Origin: Bosea vaviloviae
GTDB taxonomy: Bacteria; Pseudomonadota; Alphaproteobacteria; Rhizobiales; Beijerinckiaceae
Direction: 5' to 3'
NCBI RefSeq assembly: GCF_001741865.1
Contig: NZ_CP017147.1
Span: forward strand, 62,001-126,000
DNA length: 64,000 bases
Under the pieces are notes generated by a model. It was given only the letters and a program-made list of their open reading frames with translations. It searched no databases and was not told where the DNA came from. Below are positions 26,671-35,368 of this stretch, piece after piece (the first letter of the stretch is position 1; each line of letters starts with the position of its first letter). The position numbers were made by a program, and so were the translations under genes.

Positions 26671-28143
26671 ATGGGGCTGCGCGTACTGATCGCGGAATTC
26701 ATGCATGAGACGAACACCTTCAGTGTTCAGCTCACCGGCCAGGACGCCTTCGAGGCGCATGGCGTCTATCTCGGCAACGCGATTCCACAAGCCTTTCGTG
26801 GCACGCGAACCGCAATGGGCGCAGCCTTCGAGGCCGCCGAGAGTTTCGGCTGGAACCTGGTTCATCCGCTCGTGACGGGTGCCAACCCCTCCGGCCGCGT
26901 CTTGGACGCGGCTTTCGAGCTCTTCGCCGGCCATATCCTCGACGCCAGCGCCGGCGTCGATGGCGTATTGCTGCATCTCCACGGTGCGATGGCGACGGAA
27001 AGCTCCGATGATGGCGAGGGCGAGTTGCTCGCCCGGCTGCGCAAGCGGCTCGGTCCCGATACCCCGATCGTCGCTGTGCTCGACCTCCACGCCACCCTGA
27101 CGCAGCTCATGGCCGACAGCGCCAATGCGCTGATCTCCTACCGCACCTATCCCCATATCGATCAGTACGAGCGGAGCTGGCAGGGCGCGCGCTTGCTCGA
27201 GAGGGCCATGGCCGGCGAGATCAGCCCGAAGGTCGCGGTCGCCCGCCGCCCGATCCTCTACGCGCTCGACGGCGGCCGCACGACCTCGCCGCCCTTCAAG
27301 GAATTGCTGCGTCGAGGCGACGCCCTGGAGGCCTCCGGCGAGGCGCTGGTCGTCAGCGTGCAGGCCGGCTTCTCCTCCGCCGATGTCCACGATATCGGCC
27401 CCTCCGTCGCCGTCACCGCCAATGATCGCGGCCAGGCTCAGGCCATCGCCGAGGAGCTGATGGACTATGCCTGGGAGCAGCGGCATTTCTCCTCGATCAG
27501 CTTCACGCCGCTGGCTGAAGCCATGGCCCGCGCCAAGGCTGGCGAAGGGCGACATGACAAGCCGCTATTGATCTCGGACTATTCCGACAATCCGGGTTCC
27601 GGCGCCTATGGCGACGCGACCAATCTGCTGCGCGCCGTGCTCGATGCCGGGCTCCGCAATGTCGGCTTCCACGCGATCCGCGATCCGCAGGCCGCTCTTG
27701 CAGCCCAGGCAGCTGGCGTCGGCAACCGGGTCAGGCTCGAGCTCGGCGGCAAGGTCGATCCATCGACGGGCGGCGGACCGCTCGATCTCGATGCCCATGT
27801 CGTGGCGCTGACCGACGGCCACTTCATCGCCTATGGCCCGATGGGCGGCGGCGTCTGGCGCAATTACGGCCTCTCGGCCCTGCTGCGCGTCGATGATGTC
27901 GAGATCATCGTGATCACTCATAACGGCCAGGCGATCGATCTCGCCCAGTTCACCTCGCTCGGCGTCGATCTGGCCCGCAAATCGACCCTGATCGTCAAAT
28001 CGATGCAGCATTTCCGCGCCGCCTTCGAGCCCGTCGCATGCGAGGTGCTGGAGGTCGACACCGGCGCGCTCTCGACCCGCAACTTCAAGACCCGGCCCTA
28101 CCGCAAGGTGCGCCGGCCGATCTTCCCGCTCGACGACATCTGA
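26671..28143 (+). CDS. M81 family metallopeptidase (MlrC-like)
   Basis: A 490-residue protein of the microcystinase C / DUF1485 family, two-domain and about the usual length. Family motifs are IAEFMHETNTFS at the N terminus, LHLHGAMATE, VAVLDLHATLT with zinc-type Asp/His, ISYRTYPHIDQYE, and SDYSDNPGSGAYGDAT at the start of the C-terminal domain. The real substrates of most such proteins are unknown and are probably small linear or cyclic peptide-like amides. The next genes encode an amidohydrolase and a peptide importer, which supports uptake and breakdown of peptides or N-acyl amino acids. Confidence 0.88.
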   Translation: MGLRVLIAEFMHETNTFSVQLTGQDAFEAHGVYLGNAIPQAFRGTRTAMGAAFEAAESFGWNLVHPLVTGANPSGRVLDAAFELFAGHILDASAGVDGVLLHLHGAMATESSDDGEGELLARLRKRLGPDTPIVAVLDLHATLTQLMADSANALISYRTYPHIDQYERSWQGARLLERAMAGEISPKVAVARRPILYALDGGRTTSPPFKELLRRGDALEASGEALVVSVQAGFSSADVHDIGPSVAVTANDRGQAQAIAEELMDYAWEQRHFSSISFTPLAEAMARAKAGEGRHDKPLLISDYSDNPGSGAYGDATNLLRAVLDAGLRNVGFHAIRDPQAALAAQAAGVGNRVRLELGGKVDPSTGGGPLDLDAHVVALTDGHFIAYGPMGGGVWRNYGLSALLRVDDVEIIVITHNGQAIDLAQFTSLGVDLARKSTLIVKSMQHFRAAFEPVACEVLEVDTGALSTRNFKTRPYRKVRRPIFPLDDI

Positions 28144-28194
28144 CGACGACCGGCCGTGAAGCGCCGGCAACCACAAGACAACCGGAGGACAGCG

Positions 28195-28236
28195 ATGACC
28201 AAGGCGAGCGAAGTGGCAGCGAGGTCCCGCCCATGA
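28195..28236 (+). CDS. Possible 13-codon leader ORF
   Basis: An ATG 8 bases after a strong GGAGGAC ribosome site opens a frame of 13 codons (MTKASEVAARSRP), whose TGA overlaps the ATG of the amidohydrolase gene (ATGA). The main gene itself has only a moderate GAGGT site. It may serve translational coupling, or mark an ancestral start lost by frameshift. There is no evidence that the peptide itself has a function. Confidence 0.35.
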   Translation: MTKASEVAARSRP

Positions 28237-29861
28237 GCGTGCAGGCCGATATCGTATTGCGGAACGGCCCGATCTGGTGCGGCCGCGAGGATGGGGTCAA
28301 GCAGGCGCTGGCGCTCTGGCAGGGCAAGGTGCTCACTGCCGGCCAAGACAGCGAGATCGCGCCGCTGATCGGCCCCAGGACACGGGTCATCGATCTGAAG
28401 GGGCGGCTGGCGACGCCGGGCCTGAACGATTCCCATCTCCATCTGGTCTCCCTCGGGCTGACCATGGACTGGGTCGATTCAAAGCCTGCCGCCGCGCCGA
28501 CGCTGGAAGCATTGCTCGGCGCCATCGCAACCCGCGCCGCCAAGGCCAAGCCCGGCGAATGGATCCTCTCGCGCGGCTACGACCAGACCAAGCTCGACAC
28601 CGGCCGTCATCCCTTCCGCGAGGAACTCGACCGCGCAGCCCCTGATAATCCGGTCATGCTGGTGCGCACCTGCGGCCATATCGCGATCTGCAATTCGGCG
28701 GCGCTCGCGCTCGGCGGCATCGACGAAGCCTCGCCGACGCCGCAAGGCGGCCTGATCGAGCAACAGAACGGCCGGCTCACCGGCCTGCTCGCCGAGAACG
28801 CCCGTGCCCCGATCCAGGCCGTGATCCCGCTGCCGAGCGAGGCCGAGATCGTCGCCGCGATCGAGCGCGCCGGGCATTACCTGCTCTCGCTCGGCATCAC
28901 CAGCTGCATGGACGCCGCCGTCGGCCAGAAGGCGGGCTTTGCCGAGATCGCTGCCTATCACCGCGCCAAGCGTGACGGCCGCCTGCCGGTGCGCACCTGG
29001 CTGACGCTGCTTGGCGACGAGGGCCGCTCGATCGTGCCGCAATGCCATGCCGCCGGGCTGATCTCGGGCACCGGCGACGACATGCTGATGATCGGCGCGG
29101 TCAAGCTTTTCCTCGACGGTTCGGCCGGCGGCCGCACCGCCTGGATGAGCCAGCCCTATCTCGGCGAAGACAAGACCACCGGCGTCTGGATGCTGGACGA
29201 TGCCGAGCTCGAGCGCATGGTCATGGATATCCATGCCAAAGGCTATCAGCTCGCCTGCCACGCCATCGGCGACGCCGCGATCGAGCAATTGATCGCGGCC
29301 TATGAAAAGGCGCTCAAGGCCCATCCCGATCCGAACCGGCGCCATCGCGTCGAACATTGCGGTTTCTCGACGCCCAAGCAGCATGAGCGCATGGTCGCGG
29401 CCGGCATCTATCCCTGCCCGCAGCAGGTCTTCATCCACGATTTCGGCGATGCCTATGTCAAGGTGCTCGGGCCGGAACGGGCTTTGCCGAGCTATCCGTT
29501 CAAGACCTGGTTCGATCTCGGCCTGAAGCCCGCGACCGGCAGCGACGCGCCGGTCTGCGACCCAAATCCCTTCCCGAACTTCCACGCCATGCTGACCCGC
29601 CAGACCTGGCGCGGCACGGTGATGGACGAGGCCCAGCGCGTCTCGATCGAACAGGCGCTGCAGGCCTATACCGAATTCGGCGCCTTCTCGCAGAAGCAGG
29701 AGGCCGTGAAGGGGAGGCTCGCCCCTGGTTTCCTGGCTGATGTCGCCGTGTTCTCGCGCGACCTGTTGACGGCGGCGCCCGACGAGATCTTGAAAGACAC
29801 ATGCTGCGATCTGACGATCCTGAACGGGCGGATCGTCCATGATCGTCTCGGTCTCGCCTGA
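28233..29861 (+). CDS. Amidohydrolase family protein (YtcJ-like)
   Basis: A 542-residue metal-dependent hydrolase with the composite barrel of the YtcJ/NfdA group. The metal motif NDSHLHL is near residue 70, GAVKLFLDGSAGGRTAWM is in the middle, the VEHCGF His and the catalytic-type Asp in GSDAPV follow, and SIEQALQAYT ends in the FLADVAVFSRDLL segment that closes the beta-sandwich. It probably cleaves an amide or N-formyl/N-acyl bond. The start at 28233 follows GAGGT and overlaps a short upstream frame. It is followed after 113 bases by a peptide-binding protein gene, so the product may act on imported amides. Confidence 0.85.
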   Translation: MSVQADIVLRNGPIWCGREDGVKQALALWQGKVLTAGQDSEIAPLIGPRTRVIDLKGRLATPGLNDSHLHLVSLGLTMDWVDSKPAAAPTLEALLGAIATRAAKAKPGEWILSRGYDQTKLDTGRHPFREELDRAAPDNPVMLVRTCGHIAICNSAALALGGIDEASPTPQGGLIEQQNGRLTGLLAENARAPIQAVIPLPSEAEIVAAIERAGHYLLSLGITSCMDAAVGQKAGFAEIAAYHRAKRDGRLPVRTWLTLLGDEGRSIVPQCHAAGLISGTGDDMLMIGAVKLFLDGSAGGRTAWMSQPYLGEDKTTGVWMLDDAELERMVMDIHAKGYQLACHAIGDAAIEQLIAAYEKALKAHPDPNRRHRVEHCGFSTPKQHERMVAAGIYPCPQQVFIHDFGDAYVKVLGPERALPSYPFKTWFDLGLKPATGSDAPVCDPNPFPNFHAMLTRQTWRGTVMDEAQRVSIEQALQAYTEFGAFSQKQEAVKGRLAPGFLADVAVFSRDLLTAAPDEILKDTCCDLTILNGRIVHDRLGLA

Positions 29862-29974
29862 AACCATCTCCGAGAGGGAGGACGCGCGCCTGAACTCCGT
29901 TATAGTTCCAAATGGAAGTAATCGATTCCGGCAAGAACGCCGGGACGGAATTTAAAAAACTGGGAGGAACTACC

Positions 29975-31576
29975 GTGCTCAAGAAATTAGTCTTCACGAC
30001 CGCGCTGACGCTGGCAGCGTTCAGCGTGCAAAACTTCGGCGCCCAGGCACAGGAACCGCGCCGGGGCGGCACCATCCGCTTCACCGCGCCTTATGCGGCG
30101 TCCTTCGTCAGCAATGACAGCCACGTCTCCAACCAGATCCAGGACGACATCTACGGCAAGGCGCTGCACCGCTCGCTCTACAATTGGGATTCAGCCAACA
30201 ACAAGCCGGTGCTGGAGCTCGCCAAGAGCGTCGAGGTTTCGGCCGACGGCCTCGTCCACACCTTCAAGCTCAGGGACGACGCGCTCTTCCATAACGGCCG
30301 CAAGATGGTCGCCGACGACATCATCTGGACCTTCACGCGCCTGATGGACGGCTCGAAGAGCTATCCCGCCGCGCGCTATGTTCGTCTGCTCAAGGGTGCG
30401 ATCGATGTCGAGAAGGGCCAGGCCAAGGAGATCTCCGGCCTGAAGAAGATCGACGATTTTACGCTCGAGATGACCTTCACCGAGCGCACCGAGCCCGGCT
30501 TCCTCTTCAACGCCGCGACGACGTCGATCTACCCCGCCAAGGAGGCCCAGGCCCCCGACTTCTTCAACAAGCCCATCGGGCTCGGTCCGTTCAAATTCGT
30601 CGAGCATGTTCCCGGCTCGCGCATGGTCTTCGAGCGCTGGGAGAAGTTCTATAAACCCGGCAAGCCCTATGCCGACAAGCTGGTGATCTCGCCGATGGGC
30701 GAGGCTGCTGCCCGCGACGTCGCCTTCCGCAACAAGGAGATCGACGTCTCGATCCTGGGGCCGACGCAATATGTCGCCTACAAGGCCGACCCCAACCTGT
30801 CGAAGGGCATCCTTGAGGTCGCCGAGGTTTTCACCCGCAATATGGGCATGAATCCAGGCTTCAAGCCCTTTGCCGACAAGCGCGTGCGCCAGGCGATCAA
30901 CCACGCCATCGACAGCGAATTGATCATCAAGCGCCTCGTCCGCGACAAGGCCTATCGCGCAACCGGCTGGCTGCCGCTCTCCTCGCCGGCCTATGACAAG
31001 GCGATGCAGCCCTATGACTTCAATCCCGAGAAGGCCAAGAAGCTCCTGACCGAGGCCGGCTATCCCGACGGCTTCGAATTCGAATGGACGGCGACGCCCA
31101 ATGAGAGCTGGGGCATGCCGATCGTCGAGGCGACGATCCCGATGCTGGCCAAGGTCGGCATCAAGGTGAAGGTCAAGCCGGTCGAGGGCTCGGCGCTGGG
31201 TGGCATCGTCGCGAAGGGCGATTTCCAGGCTTATATCTGGTCGAACACCTCGGGCCCCGATCCGCTGACGGCGATGAAGTGCTTCCACTCGGCGACGCCG
31301 CAGAGCGCCTGCAACTACACCACCTACAAGAACCCCACGGTCGACAAGCTCCTCGACGAGGCCGGCACCACCGGCGACGTCAACAAGCGCCTCGACCTCG
31401 TCAAACAGGCCAATGCGATCGTCTATGCCGACGCGCCGGTCTGGTTCTTCAACTACAACAAGGCGGTGCTGGCCTATCAGCCCTGGCTGCACGGCCTGCA
31501 GCCGAACGCGACGGAGCTTGCCCTGCAATATTTCGAGGATCTCTGGATCGACGCCTCGTCGCCTGCGGCGAAGTAA
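29975..31576 (+). CDS. Peptide ABC transporter substrate-binding protein, family 5
   Basis: A 533-residue periplasmic binding protein distinct from the DppA pair. The signal peptide is LKKLVFTTALTLAAFSVQNFGAQA. The mature part starts EPRRGGTIRF and includes LAKSVEVSADGLVHTFKLRDDALFHNGR, PIGLGPFKFVEHV, KRVRQAINHAID and EAGYPDGFEF. The GTG at 29975 is preferred over the ATG at 29912 because GGGAGG lies at the right distance and the signal peptide begins there. It is followed by two permease genes but no ATPase genes. Confidence 0.88.
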   Translation: MLKKLVFTTALTLAAFSVQNFGAQAQEPRRGGTIRFTAPYAASFVSNDSHVSNQIQDDIYGKALHRSLYNWDSANNKPVLELAKSVEVSADGLVHTFKLRDDALFHNGRKMVADDIIWTFTRLMDGSKSYPAARYVRLLKGAIDVEKGQAKEISGLKKIDDFTLEMTFTERTEPGFLFNAATTSIYPAKEAQAPDFFNKPIGLGPFKFVEHVPGSRMVFERWEKFYKPGKPYADKLVISPMGEAAARDVAFRNKEIDVSILGPTQYVAYKADPNLSKGILEVAEVFTRNMGMNPGFKPFADKRVRQAINHAIDSELIIKRLVRDKAYRATGWLPLSSPAYDKAMQPYDFNPEKAKKLLTEAGYPDGFEFEWTATPNESWGMPIVEATIPMLAKVGIKVKVKPVEGSALGGIVAKGDFQAYIWSNTSGPDPLTAMKCFHSATPQSACNYTTYKNPTVDKLLDEAGTTGDVNKRLDLVKQANAIVYADAPVWFFNYNKAVLAYQPWLHGLQPNATELALQYFEDLWIDASSPAAK

Positions 31577-31598
31577 CCCTCCCGCGCCAAGTCCCTGC

Positions 31599-31622
31599 GC
31601 CCGGCGGCTCGTTCCGCCGGGC
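31599..31622 (+). terminator. Hairpin between binding protein and permease genes
   Basis: A perfect 9-bp GC stem (GCCCGGCGG with CCGCCGGGC) with a 6-base loop and no long T-run. It probably tunes expression, keeping the binding protein in excess over the permeases. Confidence 0.5.
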
Positions 31623-31644
31623 GGTTCATGGCCAGGAGCTCCCC

Positions 31645-32580
31645 ATGCTGCCCTATGTCTTCAAGCGATTGCTGCAGGCCGTGCCGATCCTGCTCGCCGT
31701 CGCGGCGCTGGTCTTCGTGATGTTCAGCGTGATCCCCGGCGACTTCGCATCCACACAGTCGTCCGATGGCCGCTCGGTCATCGATGCGGAGGCGGTGGCG
31801 CGGATGAATATGCAGTTCGGTCTCGACGAACCCGTGCATGTGCGCTTTGGCAAATATGCCGCGAAACTGCTGACGTTGGACCTTGGGACATCCTTCAGGA
31901 CACGTCAGCCCGTGGTCAACTCACTGTCGGAGCGGATCTGGCCTAGCTTGCAGCTAGCCATGGCCGCGATGCTGTTTGCGATCGCCTTCGGCGTCCCGCT
32001 TGGCTTTCTTGCTGCTCTCAAGCCCGGCGGATGGGTCGACATGCAGTCGATGGTCGTCGCCGTCTCCGGCCTGTCTCTGCCGCAGTTCTGGCTCGGCCTG
32101 ATGCTGATGTACACCTTCGCCCTGTTGCTCGGCTGGTTCCCCAGTTTCGGCTATGGCGACGGCAATCCGCGCTATCTCGTGCTGCCGGCTGTCGCGCTCG
32201 GCGTGGCGCCGCTGGCCCTGCTGGCACGAACCACGCGGGCTGCCGTGCTCGAGGTGATGAACGCAGACTTCGTCCGCACAGCGCGCGCCAAAGGCAACAG
32301 CGAAGTCCGGGTGATGCGCTGGCATGTGGCGCGCAACGCGGCTGTCATCGTGCTGACGACGCTCGGCCTGCAGTTCGGCTCGATCATGGGCGGCGCCGTC
32401 GTGATCGAGAAGCTGTTCGCCTGGCCGGGAATCGGGTCGCTGCTGGTCGATAGCGTCTCGTTGCGCGACATACCCGTCGTCCAAGCCTGCATCCTGCTGC
32501 TCGTGCTGTTCTTTCTCATCGTCAATATCATCGTGGACGTGCTCTGCGCGTTGATCGATCCACGCATCAAGTACAGCTAG
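31645..32580 (+). CDS. Peptide ABC transporter permease (DppB-like)
   Basis: A 311-residue permease with first helix MLPYVFKRLLQAVPILL, the SVIPGDF loop and the coupling segment FVRTARAKGNSEVRVMRWHVARNA. The C-terminal LIDPRIKYS is typical of the DppB group. The ATG at 31645 follows AGGAG. It pairs with the product encoded 14 bases downstream. No ATPases are encoded in this operon. Confidence 0.9.
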   Translation: MLPYVFKRLLQAVPILLAVAALVFVMFSVIPGDFASTQSSDGRSVIDAEAVARMNMQFGLDEPVHVRFGKYAAKLLTLDLGTSFRTRQPVVNSLSERIWPSLQLAMAAMLFAIAFGVPLGFLAALKPGGWVDMQSMVVAVSGLSLPQFWLGLMLMYTFALLLGWFPSFGYGDGNPRYLVLPAVALGVAPLALLARTTRAAVLEVMNADFVRTARAKGNSEVRVMRWHVARNAAVIVLTTLGLQFGSIMGGAVVIEKLFAWPGIGSLLVDSVSLRDIPVVQACILLLVLFFLIVNIIVDVLCALIDPRIKYS

Positions 32581-32594
32581 GGTCGAGCAAACCT

Positions 32595-33416
32595 ATGAAA
32601 TTTAGAGCTAATCTCTGGATCGGCGGCGTGCTTTTCGCAGCGGTGATCGTCGGTGGCACTCTGGCGCCCTGGCTGGCGCATACAGATCCGGTCATGGACG
32701 CCAACCTGATGAATGCCGAGGTGCCGCCCGGCGCCGAGTTCTGGTTCGGCACCGACGCGCAGGGGCGCGACATCTACAGCCGCGTGCTCTACGGCGCGCG
32801 CATCTCGTTGACCGTCGGCATCGTCTCGCAGTTGATCAACACCCTGATCGGGGTCGCACTCGGCATGTCGGCGGGCTATTGGGGCGGCTGGTGGGATGAT
32901 TTCGTCAACGGCCTGACCAATCTGATGCTCTCGATCCCTTCGCTGATCTTCGCGCTCGCCATCATGGCGATCCTGCAGCCCGGCCTGACCAGCCTCCTGA
33001 TCGCGCTCGGCCTGACCAACTGGTCCTATACCTGCCGACTTTCGCGGGCGGCGACGCTTTCGATCAAGCAGCAGGGCTATGTCGAGGCGGCGCGCTCCTT
33101 CGGCAGCGGCAATACGCGGATCATGCTCAAACAAATCCTGCCCAATATCGCCGGCCCGATCATCGTCATCGGCACGCTGGGAATGGGCGGGGCGGTGCTG
33201 GCGGAGGCTGCCCTGTCCTTCCTGGGCTTGGGCATCCGCCCGCCTTTCCCGAGCTGGGGCTCGATGCTCTCCGATGCGCGCGACCAGATCACTACCGCGC
33301 CCTGGATCTCGGTCTTTCCGGGGCTTGCCATTTTCATGACCGTGCTCGGCCTCAACTTGCTGGGTGACGGCCTGCGCGACATCCTCGACCCCCACTCGCA
33401 AACGCGCCGCGCTTGA
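32595..33416 (+). CDS. Peptide ABC transporter permease (DppC-like)
   Basis: A 273-residue DppC-type permease, slightly shorter than most because the cytoplasmic N terminus is minimal. FGTDAQGRDIYSRVLYGARISL, the EAA-type loop YVEAARSFGSGNTRIMLKQILP and [14 protein letters not shown] are present. The AEVPPGAEFWFGTDAQG stretch is typical. It is the third gene of an ATPase-less importer. Confidence 0.9.
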   Translation: MKFRANLWIGGVLFAAVIVGGTLAPWLAHTDPVMDANLMNAEVPPGAEFWFGTDAQGRDIYSRVLYGARISLTVGIVSQLINTLIGVALGMSAGYWGGWWDDFVNGLTNLMLSIPSLIFALAIMAILQPGLTSLLIALGLTNWSYTCRLSRAATLSIKQQGYVEAARSFGSGNTRIMLKQILPNIAGPIIVIGTLGMGGAVLAEAALSFLGLGIRPPFPSWGSMLSDARDQITTAPWISVFPGLAIFMTVLGLNLLGDGLRDILDPHSQTRRA

Positions 33417-33448
33417 GCGGCGATCGACTCCCGGAACCAAAACCGACC

Positions 33449-34420
33449 ATGACGACGAAACCCAGCCCTGACGCCGCAATCGATCTCGCGCCGCTGGAAA
33501 GCGTGCGCTTCCACGGCCTCAAGGCCGGCCCGAAGCTGATCGTGCTCGGCGCAGTCCATGGCAACGAGACCTGCGGCCCCGACGCAATCGCCCGCGCCAT
33601 TGCCGATTGCCGGGAGGGCCGGCTGACGGTCCTGCGCGGCGAGGTCACTTTCGTGCCCGTCGCCAATCCCAAGGCCTATCGGCAGAACACCCGTGAGGGC
33701 GACCGCAACCTCAACCGCGACCTGCGCGAGAAGCCCCTGCCCGCCGATAACGAGGACCGTATCGGCAACCGCCTCTGCGCCCTGCTGCGCCAGCACGATG
33801 TCCTGCTCGACATCCACTCCTTCAAGGGCGAGGGCGAACCCTTCGTCTTCTTCGGCCCCGAGAACAACACCGGCGAGCTCGAAGCCTTCCGCCACGCCAC
33901 GGAGGAAGCGGCCTTCGCCGCCTGCCTCGGCCCCGACGTCCTGACCCATGGCTGGCTTCCCATCTATGCCCGCCAGATCGCGGCGCGCGAGCGGTTGAAC
34001 CTGCCGCCGCTCTCGCTCACGGAGGGTTTCGGCACCACGGAATATATGCGCTTCGCCGGGGGCTACGGCGTCACCCTGGAATGCGGCCGGCATGACGACC
34101 CCAACTCGGCGAATGTCGGCTATGCCGCGATCCGCAACGCGCTCAGCCATCTCGGGCTGGTCGATGCGCCGCCGCTCGCGCCCTTGCAGCGCACGGTGAT
34201 CGACATGGTCGATCAGGTGCTCTGCGAGGCAGAAGGCGACCGTCTCGAAGGGATCTGGAAGACCGGCGACCGCATCGCAGCTGGCCAGGTGATCGCGCGG
34301 CGCGCCAATGGCGACCCGGTCGCGGCAGCCCACGACGGCTTCACCATCTTTCCCAACGCCACCGCGAAGCTCGGCGAAGGCATCTGCTGTCTCGGCGTGG
34401 CGAGTGCGCGCCGCCCCTAG
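33449..34420 (+). CDS. Succinylglutamate desuccinylase/aspartoacylase family hydrolase
   Basis: A 323-residue M14-like zinc carboxypeptidase-fold deacylase. Zinc ligands are visible in GAVHGNET, with the substrate-binding NLNRDL motif about 60 residues on, DIHSFKGEGEPFVFF for the third ligand, and a C-terminal beta barrel. The family removes succinyl, acetyl or aspartyl groups from N-acyl amino acids. It closes the operon of an amidohydrolase and a peptide importer, so it fits release of free amino acids from imported N-acyl compounds (inference). The ATG at 33449 is chosen over an upstream TTG. The TAG stop is part of repeat copy D. Confidence 0.85.
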   Translation: MTTKPSPDAAIDLAPLESVRFHGLKAGPKLIVLGAVHGNETCGPDAIARAIADCREGRLTVLRGEVTFVPVANPKAYRQNTREGDRNLNRDLREKPLPADNEDRIGNRLCALLRQHDVLLDIHSFKGEGEPFVFFGPENNTGELEAFRHATEEAAFAACLGPDVLTHGWLPIYARQIAARERLNLPPLSLTEGFGTTEYMRFAGGYGVTLECGRHDDPNSANVGYAAIRNALSHLGLVDAPPLAPLQRTVIDMVDQVLCEAEGDRLEGIWKTGDRIAAGQVIARRANGDPVAAAHDGFTIFPNATAKLGEGICCLGVASARRP

Positions 34421-34466
34421 AGCATTTTCGAGCGAAGTGGACACCGGTTCGCGTGAAGAAAATGCG
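34418..34466 (+). repeat. TAGAGC intergenic repeat, copy D
   Basis: A copy of the 49-bp element with compensating changes in both arms (GCATTTTC and GAAAATGC), so the stem is preserved although the sequence differs from copies A-C. It supplies the TAG stop of the upstream gene and lies between convergent genes. Confidence 0.88.
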
Positions 34467-34485
34467 ATAAAACAGGGAGCTAGAT

Positions 34486-35172
34486 CTAGACGATCTCGGA
34501 GACCAGCTTCGCGATCAGGCTGTTGGACAGGATGACCGGCAGCCCGGACGCCTCCGCCGCCTCGCGGCGATGGCTCTCGACGAAGCCCATGCAGTCCATC
34601 AGCAGGATCTGCGCGCCGCGCTCGGCGAGATCGCGCGCGGCCTCCGCCAGCGCCGGGCTCGGCTCCGCATAGGGAGAGGCCGCGCCATGGAGCGGCTCCT
34701 GGCCGAGCGCCGCCCATTTGCCGGCTTCGCTGGCGATCTGCTCGGGGATCGGCACGATGATGCCGAGCCGCGCCCCATGCGTCAGGGCTGCGACCGTCGG
34801 CGGCAGGATGCGGTCGGGCTCGATCAGGCGCGCCCGCTCGCAGGAGAGCGTCTCGAAATGGCCGGTGCAGAGCATCAGGATCGTGCTGCAGCCCTCGGCT
34901 TCCAGCATGGCGAGCTTGGCCTGCGCCGCCGCTTCCGTCTTGCTCCTGTCGATGATGACCGAGGAGCCGTCGAGCAGTTTGGTGATCAGCATGGCCTCGC
35001 CCGGACGGGCTGCGAAATCGCGCTCGATCTCGGCTCGGCTCAAACCGTCAAGCACGCCGGCATGACGGCGCGGCGTCCCCGCATCGATGACGGCGTCGAG
35101 AATGGGCGTGATGTCGGCGCGCGGCGCCTGGCCGATGGTGAGCGTGCCGAGTTTGCGGGCCGTCATCGTCAT
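34486..35172 (-). CDS. AroM family protein
   Basis: A 228-residue protein matching the AroM family, whose biochemical role is unknown. The N-terminal KLGTLTIGQAPRADITP is the family hallmark. LMLCTGHFETL and the C-terminal LLMDCMGFVESHR (Cys-containing, racemase-like) are also present. It lies downstream of an OPT transporter and a hydantoinase/oxoprolinase, and AroM-like genes are often found with such genes. The Cys-containing Asp/Glu-racemase-like architecture could fit handling of an amino-acid derivative (inference). Confidence 0.82.
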   Translation of the reverse strand: MTMTARKLGTLTIGQAPRADITPILDAVIDAGTPRRHAGVLDGLSRAEIERDFAARPGEAMLITKLLDGSSVIIDRSKTEAAAQAKLAMLEAEGCSTILMLCTGHFETLSCERARLIEPDRILPPTVAALTHGARLGIIVPIPEQIASEAGKWAALGQEPLHGAASPYAEPSPALAEAARDLAERGAQILLMDCMGFVESHRREAAEASGLPVILSNSLIAKLVSEIV

Positions 35173-35240
35173 GGTGGGATCTCGTCGTTATGGGGCAGCC
35201 TGCGTGCCGGGAGGAGCCCCGGCACGCAGGCTCGGGCGCT

Positions 35241-35368
35241 AGAGCCGGACGATTTCAGATCGGGTCACAAAGTGATCCGATCTGAAATCTGAATCCGTCT
35301 CTCATCAAAAAGGTAGAGCAGCATCGATTGTGAAAAACCGGTTCCCACTTTTTCGCCTCCTGCTCTAG
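35241..35368. repeat. Intergenic hairpin element plus TAGAGCAGG palindrome
   Basis: GATTTCAGATCGG (35251-35263) is perfectly complementary to CCGATCTGAAATC (35277-35289), and the loop continues as TCAC/GTGA, giving a long near-perfect hairpin. A second unit, GAGCAG (35315) to CTGCTCTAG (35360-35368), contains ACCGGTTCCCACTTTTTCG. On the minus strand this unit starts TAGAGCAGG, and its TAG is the stop codon of the OPT gene. Confidence 0.75.

Noticed and set aside
29912..29974. ATG start 21 codons upstream for the peptide-binding protein
   Set aside because: It would bury the signal peptide behind a charged stretch; GTG at 29975 has the GGGAGG site and starts the signal peptide.
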